Program-made: the position numbers and the translations under genes
Notes under the pieces: generated by a model
Told to the model about the DNA's origin: nothing
The model's database searches: none
Seen by the model: the letters and a program-made list of their open reading frames with translations, nothing else
Assembly: GCA_016234205.1 (NCBI GenBank)
Contig: JACRGN010000340.1
Coordinates: forward strand, 1 to 6,942
DNA length: 6,942 bases
Direction of reading: 5' to 3'
From: Nitrospinota bacterium
GTDB taxonomy: Bacteria > Nitrospinota > Nitrospinia > UBA9942
Shown: in pieces, positions 1-5,771 of the stretch
Layout of the letters: every line of letters starts with the position of its first letter
Numbering within the stretch: position 1 is the stretch's first letter

Positions 1-34
1 CAAAGATTGCTTCGGCTTCGCCTCGCAATGACAG
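1..34. repeat. REP-like dispersed palindromic repeat at the left edge
   Basis: On the minus strand this reads as a GTCATTGCGAGG core followed by CGAAGCCGAAGCAATC. It has inverted ATTGC (6-10) and GCAAT (25-29) ends. This is the layout of a very common intergenic repeat of environmental bacterial genomes, recognised here from memory of its consensus. It may extend beyond the window. It overlaps the open frame that starts at 69 on the minus strand, so it may have interrupted that gene. Confidence 0.7.
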
Positions 35-69
35 ACACGGCTAATGACTGCATAAATATGTCTTCTCAT
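1..69 (-). CDS. 5' end of an unidentified gene, running off the left edge and into a REP-like repeat
   Basis: An ATG at 69-67 (minus strand) is preceded by a perfect AGGAGG at 82-77 with a 7-nt A-rich spacer, the best ribosome binding site in the window. The frame stays open for all 23 codons to the edge. The first residues are MRRHIYAVISRV. From about codon 12 the coding sequence is the REP-like repeat (CHCEAKPKQSL in translation), so the native protein is probably interrupted very early. The start lies 24 nt after the stop of the upstream minus-strand gene fragment, which suggests the two were once co-transcribed. The remaining residues are too few and too repeat-derived to assign a family. 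It could be a broken gene or a genuine short ORF with a repeat inside it. Confidence 0.4.
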   Translation of the reverse strand, partial: MRRHIYAVISRVCHCEAKPKQSL

Positions 70-93
70 TTTTTATCCTCCTATTAATTGGTT

Positions 94-225
94 TTACTGT
101 TTTAAGAAATCTATCGTTTTATTTAGAAAATCATCATAAGGCGTTGTAATCCCAAAACTTACAGACCATGGACTTATTTTTTTAGAATCCCCTGCACTCC
201 AATCGTTCCAAGTCTCATTATTATT
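94..225 (-). pseudogene. 3' remnant of an unidentified gene, 5' part missing
   Basis: About 43 C-terminal residues remain, ending ITTPYDDFLNKTIDFLKQ and a TAA at 96-94. They are rich in W, N, K and S, in AT-rich DNA unlike the VOC gene beside it. I do not recognise the family. It is judged a real gene end because an AGGAGG-ATG gene start follows 24 nt downstream on the same strand, as in an operon. The frame stays open further, to 579, but from the T-run at 224-231 onward the plus strand encodes a conserved VOC protein, so the minus-strand extension there is antisense. The true 5' part of this gene is therefore absent. No in-frame start or ribosome binding site can be assigned within the retained piece. 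Confidence 0.45.
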
Positions 226-231
226 TTTTTT
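224..231. other. Probable deletion or assembly junction at an 8-T run
   Basis: Two divergently oriented coding sequences, the minus-strand remnant ending at 94 and the plus-strand VOC gene ending at 687, both lose their 5' ends within these eight Ts. The residues on either side (KKNNNETW on minus, FFEISEND on plus) look genuine, and the T-run is the shared join. A single deletion spanning both starts and their intergenic region would explain this. So would a chimeric contig. Confidence 0.5.
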
Positions 232-687
232 GAGATATCGGAAAATGACCTGATTGCATTCTTTGAGTGGACTGGTGTCAAGCCAGTTGAAGAAAAGGTT
301 CATGGTCAGCCGGTCAAGGGGCCATTTATATTTGACCATGTCTCGTTTGGTGTTGAAACCGAAGATAACCTCTGGGAACTGAAGGATAAACTGTCCGCAG
401 CAGGGTTTGAGGTGTCGGATGTTATTGACCACGGTTTTATCCATTCTATTTATGCATATGACCCAAACGGCATTCCGATTGAGTTCAGCTATAATAAAGA
501 GGGTGTTGACATCCGTAGAAATCCGGCTATGAGGGATACAAAGCCTTCCGCCATAACTCTTGAAGGCTCGGAACCTCAATCAGACAAATGGCAAAAGGTT
601 GAGAGACCAACACCGAGAGAAGAGCGAAGGGTGTATCCTGGTGCTGGAAGCGAGTTGTTTCATGAGAAAAAGAGGGGTGGAAAATAG
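226..687 (+). pseudogene. 5'-truncated VOC/glyoxalase-bleomycin-resistance superfamily gene
   Basis: The plus-strand frame from 226 to the TAG at 687 encodes about 153 residues beginning FFEISENDLIAFFEW. It contains the second beta-alpha-beta-beta-beta unit of a vicinal oxygen chelate protein: FDHVSFGVET, with a likely metal-ligand His, then LKDKLSAAGFEVSD, then DPNGIPIEFSYN, with the expected metal-ligand Glu. A charged tail of about 65 residues follows, ending in GSELFHEKK. The first VOC motif, which should supply roughly 50 or more N-terminal residues, is missing. No ATG, GTG or TTG occurs in frame between the upstream stop at 124 and a GTG at 412, and starting at 412 would discard half the remaining fold. 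Members are small metal-dependent lyases, isomerases or dioxygenases; the substrate cannot be told. It is most likely a pseudogene created at the T-run junction. Confidence 0.75.
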
Positions 688-733
688 ATTAAGCTTATAC
701 TCAGCATAATAAAAAAACAATCTCCTCTCAATA

Positions 734-2803
734 CTACTTTGATAGAAGCAGTTCTTTTAAATCCGCCCATTCTGTCACAGGCATTGAACAGGTGAAGTTA
801 TGGCAGACATATACTGTAAGTTTGTCGCCCTTTAAGGTCTTTCCTCTCAAAATAGAGGGAAGCCGTCCTTTTTTAGTTTGTTCGGTATCCACAAATGTAA
901 TGGTCTTATTCGGTAAATATAGTTTATGGATTTGTCTCAGCATCTCTACTACCTCCTGGGATTCTTTTTTACCCGACAGCATAATTTCTTTTGGTTTTTC
1001 CAGATAGAAATCTAAGGCACTAAACATGCTGGCATAGCCGAAAGGATTTTCCTGTGCAGACTGATAAAATAGCCTGAGTATCTGTTCAGCTTTAATTAAG
1101 TAATCATTAGAATCCGTCAGATGGTACAATCTGAGCAAGTCCATCGCTGCAATGGCATTTCCAGAAGGAATAGAGTGGTCATAACCGGACTTTGTTCTGG
1201 TAATCAGCGGCTCATGGTCATCACCGGTAAAGTAAGATCCCCCGTCTCCACTCTCATCCCAAAACTGCTCCAGCATAATGTTTGTGAGCAGGTTTGCCTT
1301 CTCAAGATAATTAGATTCAAAGGTTGCCTCGTAAAGATCCAGCAGGGAAGCGATAAAGAAGGCGTAATCATCAAGGTAGCCGTTGAGCCTGGCTGCCCCA
1401 TTTTTATAATTACTCAACAGTCGGTTATTTTTAAATAAATTTTTTAAGATAAAATCGGTGCACTTTCTGCCCATTATTAAATAATCAATATCTCCCAGTA
1501 TGTTGTAAGCCTTCACTATGGCAGAAATCATCAATGCATTCCAACCTGTCAGTATCTTTTCGTCACAGAAAGGCTTGCCCCTTTTTTCACGGGACAGAAA
1601 CATTTTCTGCCTGGCCTCCTTAATAAGATGGTCAACCTCTTCAGGCGGCTTATGAAACTCCTCAGCAATGACCTCTAATGGAATATTTGCGTGGAGGATA
1701 TTCTTGCCCTCAAAGTTACCGTGATTTGTTACATCATAATATCGGCAGAAGATTCGGCCAATTTTTTCTCCCAAGATATCTATTACTTCGTCCGGAGTCC
1801 AAACAAAAAACTTTCCTTCTTCTCCTTCTATGTCCGCATCCTGAGTGGAATAAAAACCTCCTTCAGGTGACAGCATCTCCCTCCGGATATAGTCCAAGGA
1901 CTTCAAAACGACATCTTTGAAGACTTCATCACCTGTTGCCTGATAGACCTCAAGGTAAAGATTGATAAGCTGGGAATTATCATACAGCATCTTTTCAAAA
2001 TGAGGAATCAGCCATTGCTTGTCCACTGAGTATCTGTGGAAGCCGCCGCCAAGATGGTCATAGATTCCACCGTCAGCCATTTTTTTTAGTGTATGTTTTA
2101 CATGATATAGAGTGGTCGTGTCACCGGTGATTTTATTGTATCTCAGGAGTAGTGACAAAGCCATGGTGTTAGGAAATTTAGGTGCATCCCCGAAACCCCC
2201 ATAAATAGGCTCAAAGGATTCTGCAATTGATTGTGCCGCTTCCTTGACAGCCTCAATAGATATTGTCTCTTTATAGGAATGAAATACATTAAGTTGACTC
2301 AGTCCATTTATTATTTGTAATGTAGTCTTCTGAATATCCTCATGTTTTTGTTTATAGGCATCAGCAACCGCAAGTAGCACTCTGGGGAATGACGGGAGGC
2401 TGCGGGCATCTGCCGGTGGAAAATATGTTCCGCCATAAAAAGGTTTTCCATCAGGAGTTAAAAAAATATTTAGAGGCCAACCTCCACCCATCCCAAAGAA
2501 CATCTGGACGGCAGTCTGGTAGATTTGGTCAAGGTCTGGACGCTCCTCCCTGTCTACCTTAATATTGATAAAGTTTTGATTCATGATGGCGGCGATATCT
2601 TCATTCTCAAACGACTCCCTCTCCATCACATGGCACCAATGGCAGGCTGAATATCCAATGGATAGCATGATCGGTTTTTGCTCTGCCTTAGCCCGCTCTA
2701 ATGCTTCCGGTCCCCATGGATACCACTCCACCGGATTATGGGCATGTTGAAGCAGATAGGGGCTGGTTTCCTTAATGAGATTGTTCGTGTGCTTATGGTT
2801 CAT
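734..2803 (-). CDS. DUF255 / thioredoxin-domain protein (YyaL / spermatogenesis-associated protein 20 family)
   Basis: This 689-residue protein has the full two-part architecture of the family. Residues 1 to about 165 form a thioredoxin-like domain with a CHWC active-site motif at 54-57, then VDREERPDLD (83-92) and GGWPLNIFLTPDGKPFYGGTYFPP-type residues at 107-130. The rest matches an (alpha/alpha)6 barrel related to six-hairpin glycosidases, with the conserved GGGFHRYSVD, HFEKMLYDN, LTGWNALMI and SIPSGNAIAA blocks. No signal peptide is seen, so it is probably cytoplasmic. The family's reaction is not established; the barrel suggests sugar isomerase or epimerase-like chemistry, and the CxxC a redox role. 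The ATG at 2803 is chosen because conservation begins there (NLIKETSPYLLQHAHNPVEW) and it lies 11 nt after the oppF stop. A GTG at 2842 would overlap oppF by 28 nt and add 13 unconserved residues. The length is normal and no lesion is visible. Co-transcription with oppF is likely. Confidence 0.95.
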   Translation of the reverse strand: MNHKHTNNLIKETSPYLLQHAHNPVEWYPWGPEALERAKAEQKPIMLSIGYSACHWCHVMERESFENEDIAAIMNQNFINIKVDREERPDLDQIYQTAVQMFFGMGGGWPLNIFLTPDGKPFYGGTYFPPADARSLPSFPRVLLAVADAYKQKHEDIQKTTLQIINGLSQLNVFHSYKETISIEAVKEAAQSIAESFEPIYGGFGDAPKFPNTMALSLLLRYNKITGDTTTLYHVKHTLKKMADGGIYDHLGGGFHRYSVDKQWLIPHFEKMLYDNSQLINLYLEVYQATGDEVFKDVVLKSLDYIRREMLSPEGGFYSTQDADIEGEEGKFFVWTPDEVIDILGEKIGRIFCRYYDVTNHGNFEGKNILHANIPLEVIAEEFHKPPEEVDHLIKEARQKMFLSREKRGKPFCDEKILTGWNALMISAIVKAYNILGDIDYLIMGRKCTDFILKNLFKNNRLLSNYKNGAARLNGYLDDYAFFIASLLDLYEATFESNYLEKANLLTNIMLEQFWDESGDGGSYFTGDDHEPLITRTKSGYDHSIPSGNAIAAMDLLRLYHLTDSNDYLIKAEQILRLFYQSAQENPFGYASMFSALDFYLEKPKEIMLSGKKESQEVVEMLRQIHKLYLPNKTITFVDTEQTKKGRLPSILRGKTLKGDKLTVYVCHNFTCSMPVTEWADLKELLLSK

Positions 2804-2814
2804 AGATTTTCTTC

Positions 2815-3792
2815 TTAAGCTTGAGGGTTGCGTAGATGACACGCCACAATATGCCCGTTTCCCGGGTCTTTCAATACAGGGTAGACACTTTCACATATTG
2901 TCATTTTATAAGGGCATCGGGGGTGGAAATAGCATCCTGAAGGCGGTTTTATTGGTGATGGGACATCACCTTTTAATATAATCCTCTTCTTTTTGACTGT
3001 GGGGTCAGGTATGGGGACTGCGGAGAGAAGTGCCTCTGTATATGGGTGCTGGGGAGAGGCATAAAGTTTTTCACTATCGGCAATCTCTACGAGTCTGCCA
3101 AGATACATTACTGCCACCCTGTCACTTATATGCTCAATGAGTCTTAAATCATGGGATATGATGAGATACGAGAGTTTGAACTCATCCTGAAGGTCTTCAA
3201 GGAGGTTTATTACCTGTGCCTGTATTGATACATCAAGTGCTGAGACAGGCTCATCTCCGATTATTAATTTTGGATTTAATGCCAGTGCCCTTGCTATGCC
3301 GACCCTCTGCCTCTGACCCCCGCTGAATTCATGGGGGTATCTCTTCATGTGGTCTGCCCTTAAACCCACCCTCCTCATTAAATTGGCAACCATCTCCTCC
3401 TTTTGTTTCCCTTTTGCTATCTTGTGTATCGCAAGAGGCTCGCCTATTATACTTCCTACTGTCATTCGTGGATTTAAGGATGCGTAAGGGTCCTGAAATA
3501 TAATCTGCATCTCCCTTCTCAGGGGGCGAAGTTCTTTCTTGGTTAAATTTGTTATATCCTTTCCTTCAAATTCAATTTTTCCCTCTGTAGGCTCTGTCAG
3601 ACGAAGTATCGCCCTTCCTGCTGTGGTTTTTCCACAGCCACTCTCACCCACAAGACCCAGAGTTTCTCCGTGTCGTATTTCAAAGGATATTCCATCCACT
3701 GCATAGACATATCCCACTGTCTTTGAAAAAACACCACCCTTTACGGGAAAGTGCTTTTTAAGATTAGTAACCTTGAGTAAAGAGTTATTCAT
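2815..3792 (-). CDS. oppF: Oligopeptide/dipeptide ABC transporter ATP-binding protein, OppF/DppF type
   Basis: This 325-residue cytoplasmic ATPase belongs to a peptide or nickel class importer. Walker A GESGCGKT is at 49-56, the Q-loop FQDP around Q100, the signature FSGGQ at 156-160, Walker B LIIGDE at 176-181, the D-loop SALD at 184-187 and the switch His in ISHD at 214. The C-terminal oligo_HPY domain carries Cys 287, 293, 300 and 318, the spacing of the [4Fe-4S] motif described for OppD/DppD proteins. It would pair with the OppD homologue encoded upstream at 5764-4778, but the hicAB cassette lies between. The ATG at 3792 is preferred. An in-frame GTG at 3810 lies inside a terminal inverted repeat and adds only six residues. 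Neither start has a good Shine-Dalgarno. A weak promoter, TTAAGA (3879-3874) and TATAAA (3856-3851) with 17-nt spacing, could serve it. The substrate is not predictable. Confidence 0.93.
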   Translation of the reverse strand: MNNSLLKVTNLKKHFPVKGGVFSKTVGYVYAVDGISFEIRHGETLGLVGESGCGKTTAGRAILRLTEPTEGKIEFEGKDITNLTKKELRPLRREMQIIFQDPYASLNPRMTVGSIIGEPLAIHKIAKGKQKEEMVANLMRRVGLRADHMKRYPHEFSGGQRQRVGIARALALNPKLIIGDEPVSALDVSIQAQVINLLEDLQDEFKLSYLIISHDLRLIEHISDRVAVMYLGRLVEIADSEKLYASPQHPYTEALLSAVPIPDPTVKKKRIILKGDVPSPIKPPSGCYFHPRCPYKMTICESVYPVLKDPGNGHIVACHLRNPQA

Positions 3793-3805
3793 AACATAAT
3801 TTTTA

Positions 3806-3933
3806 GCCACAGACTTTCACTGACTAAACCATGATAAGTCCGTAGTGGTTTTTATAATTTTCTATCCATTTATTCTTAATTCTTGATTCTAACTTCTGTA
3901 TTCTATTTTTTAAAGTCTGTGTAAATCTGTGGC
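3806..3933. repeat. 128-bp fold-back element with 20-bp terminal inverted repeats
   Basis: The left end (3806-3825) begins GCCACAGACTTTCAC. The right end (3914-3933), read in reverse complement, begins GCCACAGATTTACAC. Over 20 positions the two ends match at 17. The element carries no ORF, and its interior holds the heptanucleotide array at 3872-3906. It sits immediately upstream of oppF and on the edge of the hicAB insert. Sequences resembling TCTGTGTAAATCTGTGGC recur between genes in many environmental genomes (from memory), so a small non-autonomous dispersed repeat is the likely explanation. Confidence 0.55.
3872..3906. repeat. Imperfect heptanucleotide tandem repeat, five units
   Basis: Five consecutive 7-mers fit the pattern ATTCTNN: ATTCTTA, ATTCTTG, ATTCTAA, CTTCTGT and ATTCTAT. 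The phase is kept without a gap over 35 nt. The array lies in the interior of the 128-bp fold-back element and contains no coding signal. Heptamer arrays are known from intergenic DNA of several bacterial groups. A function is not evident. Confidence 0.55.
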
Positions 3934-4007
3934 AAAGAGATATTTTACTATATTTCAGCAAGATAACAACTAATACAAAACCATTATATTGCCTTTCCTC
4001 TTCATTT

Positions 4008-4035
4008 TCAAGGAGTTTACGATTTTTCTCCTTGA
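4008..4035. promoter_or_regulatory. 8-bp inverted repeat overlapping the hicAB -35 element
   Basis: TCAAGGAG at 4008-4015 and CTCCTTGA at 4028-4035 are perfect reverse complements separated by 12 nt. The right arm overlaps the -35 hexamer TTGACT (4032-4037). This is a plausible operator or attenuating hairpin for the toxin-antitoxin promoter. On the minus strand it could instead form part of the oppF leader region. There is no T-tract of the kind expected for an intrinsic terminator. Confidence 0.4.
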
Positions 4036-4060
4036 CTATCTCACCCTTAATTTCTATAAT
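4032..4060 (+). promoter_or_regulatory. Near-consensus sigma70 promoter for the small-ORF-hicA-hicB operon
   Basis: The -35 TTGACT (4032-4037, 5/6) and the -10 TATAAT (4055-4060, 6/6) are separated by exactly 17 nt. The expected start of transcription is about 4067, leaving a leader of about 47 nt before the ATG at 4114. It is among the strongest promoter matches in the window. It points into the toxin-antitoxin cassette, antisense to the oppD-oppF transcript. Confidence 0.75.
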
Positions 4061-4068
4061 CCATCATA

Positions 4069-4083
4069 ATGTTTAATAAACAT
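4069..4083. promoter_or_regulatory. 15-nt perfect palindrome at the predicted transcription start (candidate operator)
   Basis: ATGTTTA, a central A, then TAAACAT form a perfect palindrome at about +2 to +16 of the predicted transcript. This is a typical position for an autorepression operator in toxin-antitoxin loci. The short HicB encoded here has no visible DNA-binding domain, so the binding protein is uncertain. Confidence 0.5.
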
Positions 4084-4113
4084 AAAAGACAATGTTAGGG
4101 AAAAAGAAAAAGG

Positions 4114-4260
4114 ATGGGTTACGAAGCGAAAAAAACAGAACACTCAGGTTCTAAGAAGGGCTGTGGTGCCTATTGGGGACGAAAGGCTGATGCAAAAAAG
4201 CAAAGCAATCACAAGCGTCGTGAGCAAGATAAAATTCTGACCCAAAAAGGAATGCAGTAA
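4114..4260 (+). CDS. 48-residue basic small protein upstream of hicA
   Basis: The ORF is ATG at 4114 to TAA at 4260. The product starts MGYEAKKTEHSGSKKGCGAY and ends ILTQKGMQ. It has 13 Lys/Arg against 5 Asp/Glu, a single Cys at 17, a Trp at 21, and no hydrophobic segment, so it is a soluble, possibly nucleic-acid-binding protein. I recall small uncharacterised proteins in other genomes sharing the KKTEH-G-K-G-YWG-R pattern, which argues that it is real, but I know no function. The Shine-Dalgarno is poor: AGGG at 4097-4100 is 13 nt away and an AGG abuts the ATG. It is the first gene after the consensus promoter, 35 nt ahead of hicA, so it probably belongs to the hicAB transcript. A chance ORF is possible but less likely given its composition and context. 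Confidence 0.7.
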   Translation: MGYEAKKTEHSGSKKGCGAYWGRKADAKKQSNHKRREQDKILTQKGMQ

Positions 4261-4295
4261 CAACTTCAGCGAGAACAGTATAGTTTAGGAACATA

Positions 4296-4547
4296 ATGGG
4301 CAAACATGAAAAACTTCTGATTCAGATTTTGAGAGGGACTTCTGATGCCAATATCTCATTTGATGGATTGTGTAGCTTGTTAAAATATTTAGGCTTTAAA
4401 GAGAGAATTAAAGGCAGTCATCATATATTTACAAAGGATGGCGTTGAGGAAATATGCAACTTGCAGCCTAAAGGTGGAAAATCAAAACCCTATCAGGTTA
4501 AACAGGTTCGTAATGTTATACTAAAATATAAATTAGGAGAAAAATAA
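4296..4547 (+). CDS. hicA: HicA family toxin (mRNA interferase)
   Basis: This 83-residue protein has the compact double-stranded-RNA-binding-like fold of HicA. The segment SFDGLCSLLKYLGFKERIKG leads into GSHHIF, where His42 is the expected catalytic residue. The typical C-terminal blocks follow: NLQPKGGKSKPYQVKQVR and VILKYKL. HicA toxins cleave mRNA and inhibit translation until bound by HicB. The ATG at 4296 is preceded by AGGA (4287-4290) with a 5-nt spacer. The gene lies one nucleotide upstream of hicB in the usual toxin-first order, and both follow the small basic protein under one promoter. All key residues are present and the length is normal, so the toxin is probably functional. The locus is convergent with oppD and lies inside what is usually a continuous oppD-oppF unit. 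Confidence 0.95.
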   Translation: MGKHEKLLIQILRGTSDANISFDGLCSLLKYLGFKERIKGSHHIFTKDGVEEICNLQPKGGKSKPYQVKQVRNVILKYKLGEK

Positions 4548-4548
4548 G

Positions 4549-4758
4549 ATGAGCAAGTACGAGATAATTGTTTACTGGAGTGAAGAGGATAAGGTTTTTA
4601 TTGCTGAGGTGCCAGAGTTGCCAGGCTGTGCAGCAGATGGCGCTACATATCAGGAGGCTCTTACAAATGTGGAGGTTATTATTCAAGAGTGGATAGAGAC
4701 TGCAAAAGAATTAGGCCGTCCTATCCCTGAACCAAAAGGCAGATTAGTTTTTGCATAA
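4549..4758 (+). CDS. hicB: HicB-like antitoxin, short form
   Basis: The product is 69 residues and covers only the partial RNase H-like antitoxin domain (HicB_lk_antitox): YEIIVYWSEEDKVFIAEVPE, then LPGCAADGATYQEAL, then an amphipathic helix (VEVIIQEWIETAKELGR) and a short PIPEPKG tail. It should bind and neutralise HicA. Longer HicB proteins add a C-terminal helix-turn-helix or ribbon-helix-helix for autorepression; none is present here, so it probably cannot repress the promoter alone. Short forms like this are common and need not be truncated. The start is ATG at 4549, with AGGAG at 4535-4539 inside the end of hicA and a 9-nt spacer. Only one base separates it from the hicA stop, which implies translational coupling. 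It ends 19 nt before the convergent oppD stop. Confidence 0.93.
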   Translation: MSKYEIIVYWSEEDKVFIAEVPELPGCAADGATYQEALTNVEVIIQEWIETAKELGRPIPEPKGRLVFA

Positions 4759-4777
4759 AAATCAAATTCAAATTCGT

Positions 4778-5764
4778 CTAACTCACCAGCCAGCATGACG
4801 CTAAATGTCCATTGCCTCCATCCTTTAACTCAGGCTCCTTTTCTCTACATATATCCATAACAAACGGACATCGGGGATGGAAATAGCACCCCTTTGGCAG
4901 ATTATACAGACTTGGGACAATCCCTGGAATCTCCTGAAGCCTCCTCTTAACTTTGTGATTTTCTGCTACCTTATCAACCCTTGGCACAGACCTCAAAAGC
5001 CCCTGAGTATATGGATGTAACGGATTTGCAAAGATTGTCTTTACATCAGCCTTTTCAGCCACCTTACCAGCATACATGATTACAACATTTTTTGCAGTGT
5101 CAGCAATAATACCGAGGTCATGGGTTATTAAGATTACGGCAGAGCCAAACTCCTCCTTTAATTTGAGCATTAAATCGAGTATCTGTGCCTGTATTGTTAC
5201 ATCAAGTGCTGTAGTGGGTTCATCTGCAATCAAAATCTTCGGGTTGCAGGCGAGTGCCATAGCTATCATAACCCTCTGTCTCATACCGCCGCTCAACTGA
5301 TGGGGGTATTGATAGGCAATCCTTTCAGGGGCAGGTATTCCCACATGCTTAAGCATCTCTATGGACATCTCCATTGCCTCTCTCCTGCCTAAACCTTTAT
5401 GCACAGTAAATGCCTCAGAAATCTGATTGCCGACAGTAAATACAGGATTCAGGGCTGTCATCGGCTCCTGAAATATCATTGAGATTTTATTCCCCCTGAC
5501 CTTTCTTATTTCTTCAGGTGAGAGTTTAAGTAAGTCATTATCCTCAAAAATTATTTCCCCATTCACAATCTTGCCGGGAGGCTCCTGTATCAATCTCAAT
5601 ATTGATAAAGCACTTACAGTCTTTCCGCAGCCTGATTCGCCCACAAGACCGAGTGTCTCACCCTCATTTACACTGTAGCTTACATCATCAACTGCCTTTG
5701 CGACACCTTCCGATGTATAGAAGTAAGTCCTGAGATTTTTAACCTGCAATATAGCCTCTGACAT
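4778..5764 (-). CDS. oppD: Oligopeptide/dipeptide ABC transporter ATP-binding protein, OppD/DppD type
   Basis: This 328-residue ATPase is the partner of the OppF-type protein. Walker A GESGCGKT is at 42-49, the Q-loop FQEP around Q99, the signature LSGGM at 157-161 (OppD-type rather than FSGGQ), Walker B ILIADE at 177-182, the D-loop TALD at 185-188 and the switch His in ITHD at 215. The C-terminal oligo_HPY domain ends with Cys 293, 299, 306 and 324, the same spacing as in OppF and consistent with a [4Fe-4S] site. The ATG at 5764 is chosen because family similarity begins at MSEAILQVKNLRTYF. An ATG at 5818 would add 18 unconserved residues. No Shine-Dalgarno precedes 5764, and a strong promoter lies immediately upstream. 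No permease or binding-protein genes are adjacent; the upstream neighbour is divergent pyrE. Confidence 0.93.
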   Translation of the reverse strand: MSEAILQVKNLRTYFYTSEGVAKAVDDVSYSVNEGETLGLVGESGCGKTVSALSILRLIQEPPGKIVNGEIIFEDNDLLKLSPEEIRKVRGNKISMIFQEPMTALNPVFTVGNQISEAFTVHKGLGRREAMEMSIEMLKHVGIPAPERIAYQYPHQLSGGMRQRVMIAMALACNPKILIADEPTTALDVTIQAQILDLMLKLKEEFGSAVILITHDLGIIADTAKNVVIMYAGKVAEKADVKTIFANPLHPYTQGLLRSVPRVDKVAENHKVKRRLQEIPGIVPSLYNLPKGCYFHPRCPFVMDICREKEPELKDGGNGHLASCWLVS

Positions 5765-5771
5765 GGGAGTT

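Noticed and set aside
226..579. Minus-strand open frame continuing upstream of the 94-225 gene remnant
   Set aside because: The plus strand here encodes conserved VOC residues such as FDHVSFGVET and DPNGIPIEFSYN, so the minus-strand reading is antisense.
412..687. GTG at 412 as the true start of a 91-residue VOC protein
   Set aside because: Clear family similarity extends upstream to about 226, and starting at 412 would cut through the second VOC unit and lose its first strand and His ligand.
688..733. Intrinsic terminator between the convergent VOC and DUF255 genes, using the T7 run on the minus strand
   Set aside because: I found no stable GC-rich stem before the T-run; only a 4-bp TTAT/ATAA pairing is visible nearby.
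2804..2842. GTG at 2842 as the start of the DUF255 protein
   Set aside because: It adds 13 unconserved residues and overlaps oppF; the ATG at 2803 fits both the conservation and the 11-nt gap.
4114..4758. Whole cassette as a transposon with its own recombinase
   Set aside because: No transposase or integrase is encoded, and no copy of the fold-back end is visible on the oppD side (4759-4777).
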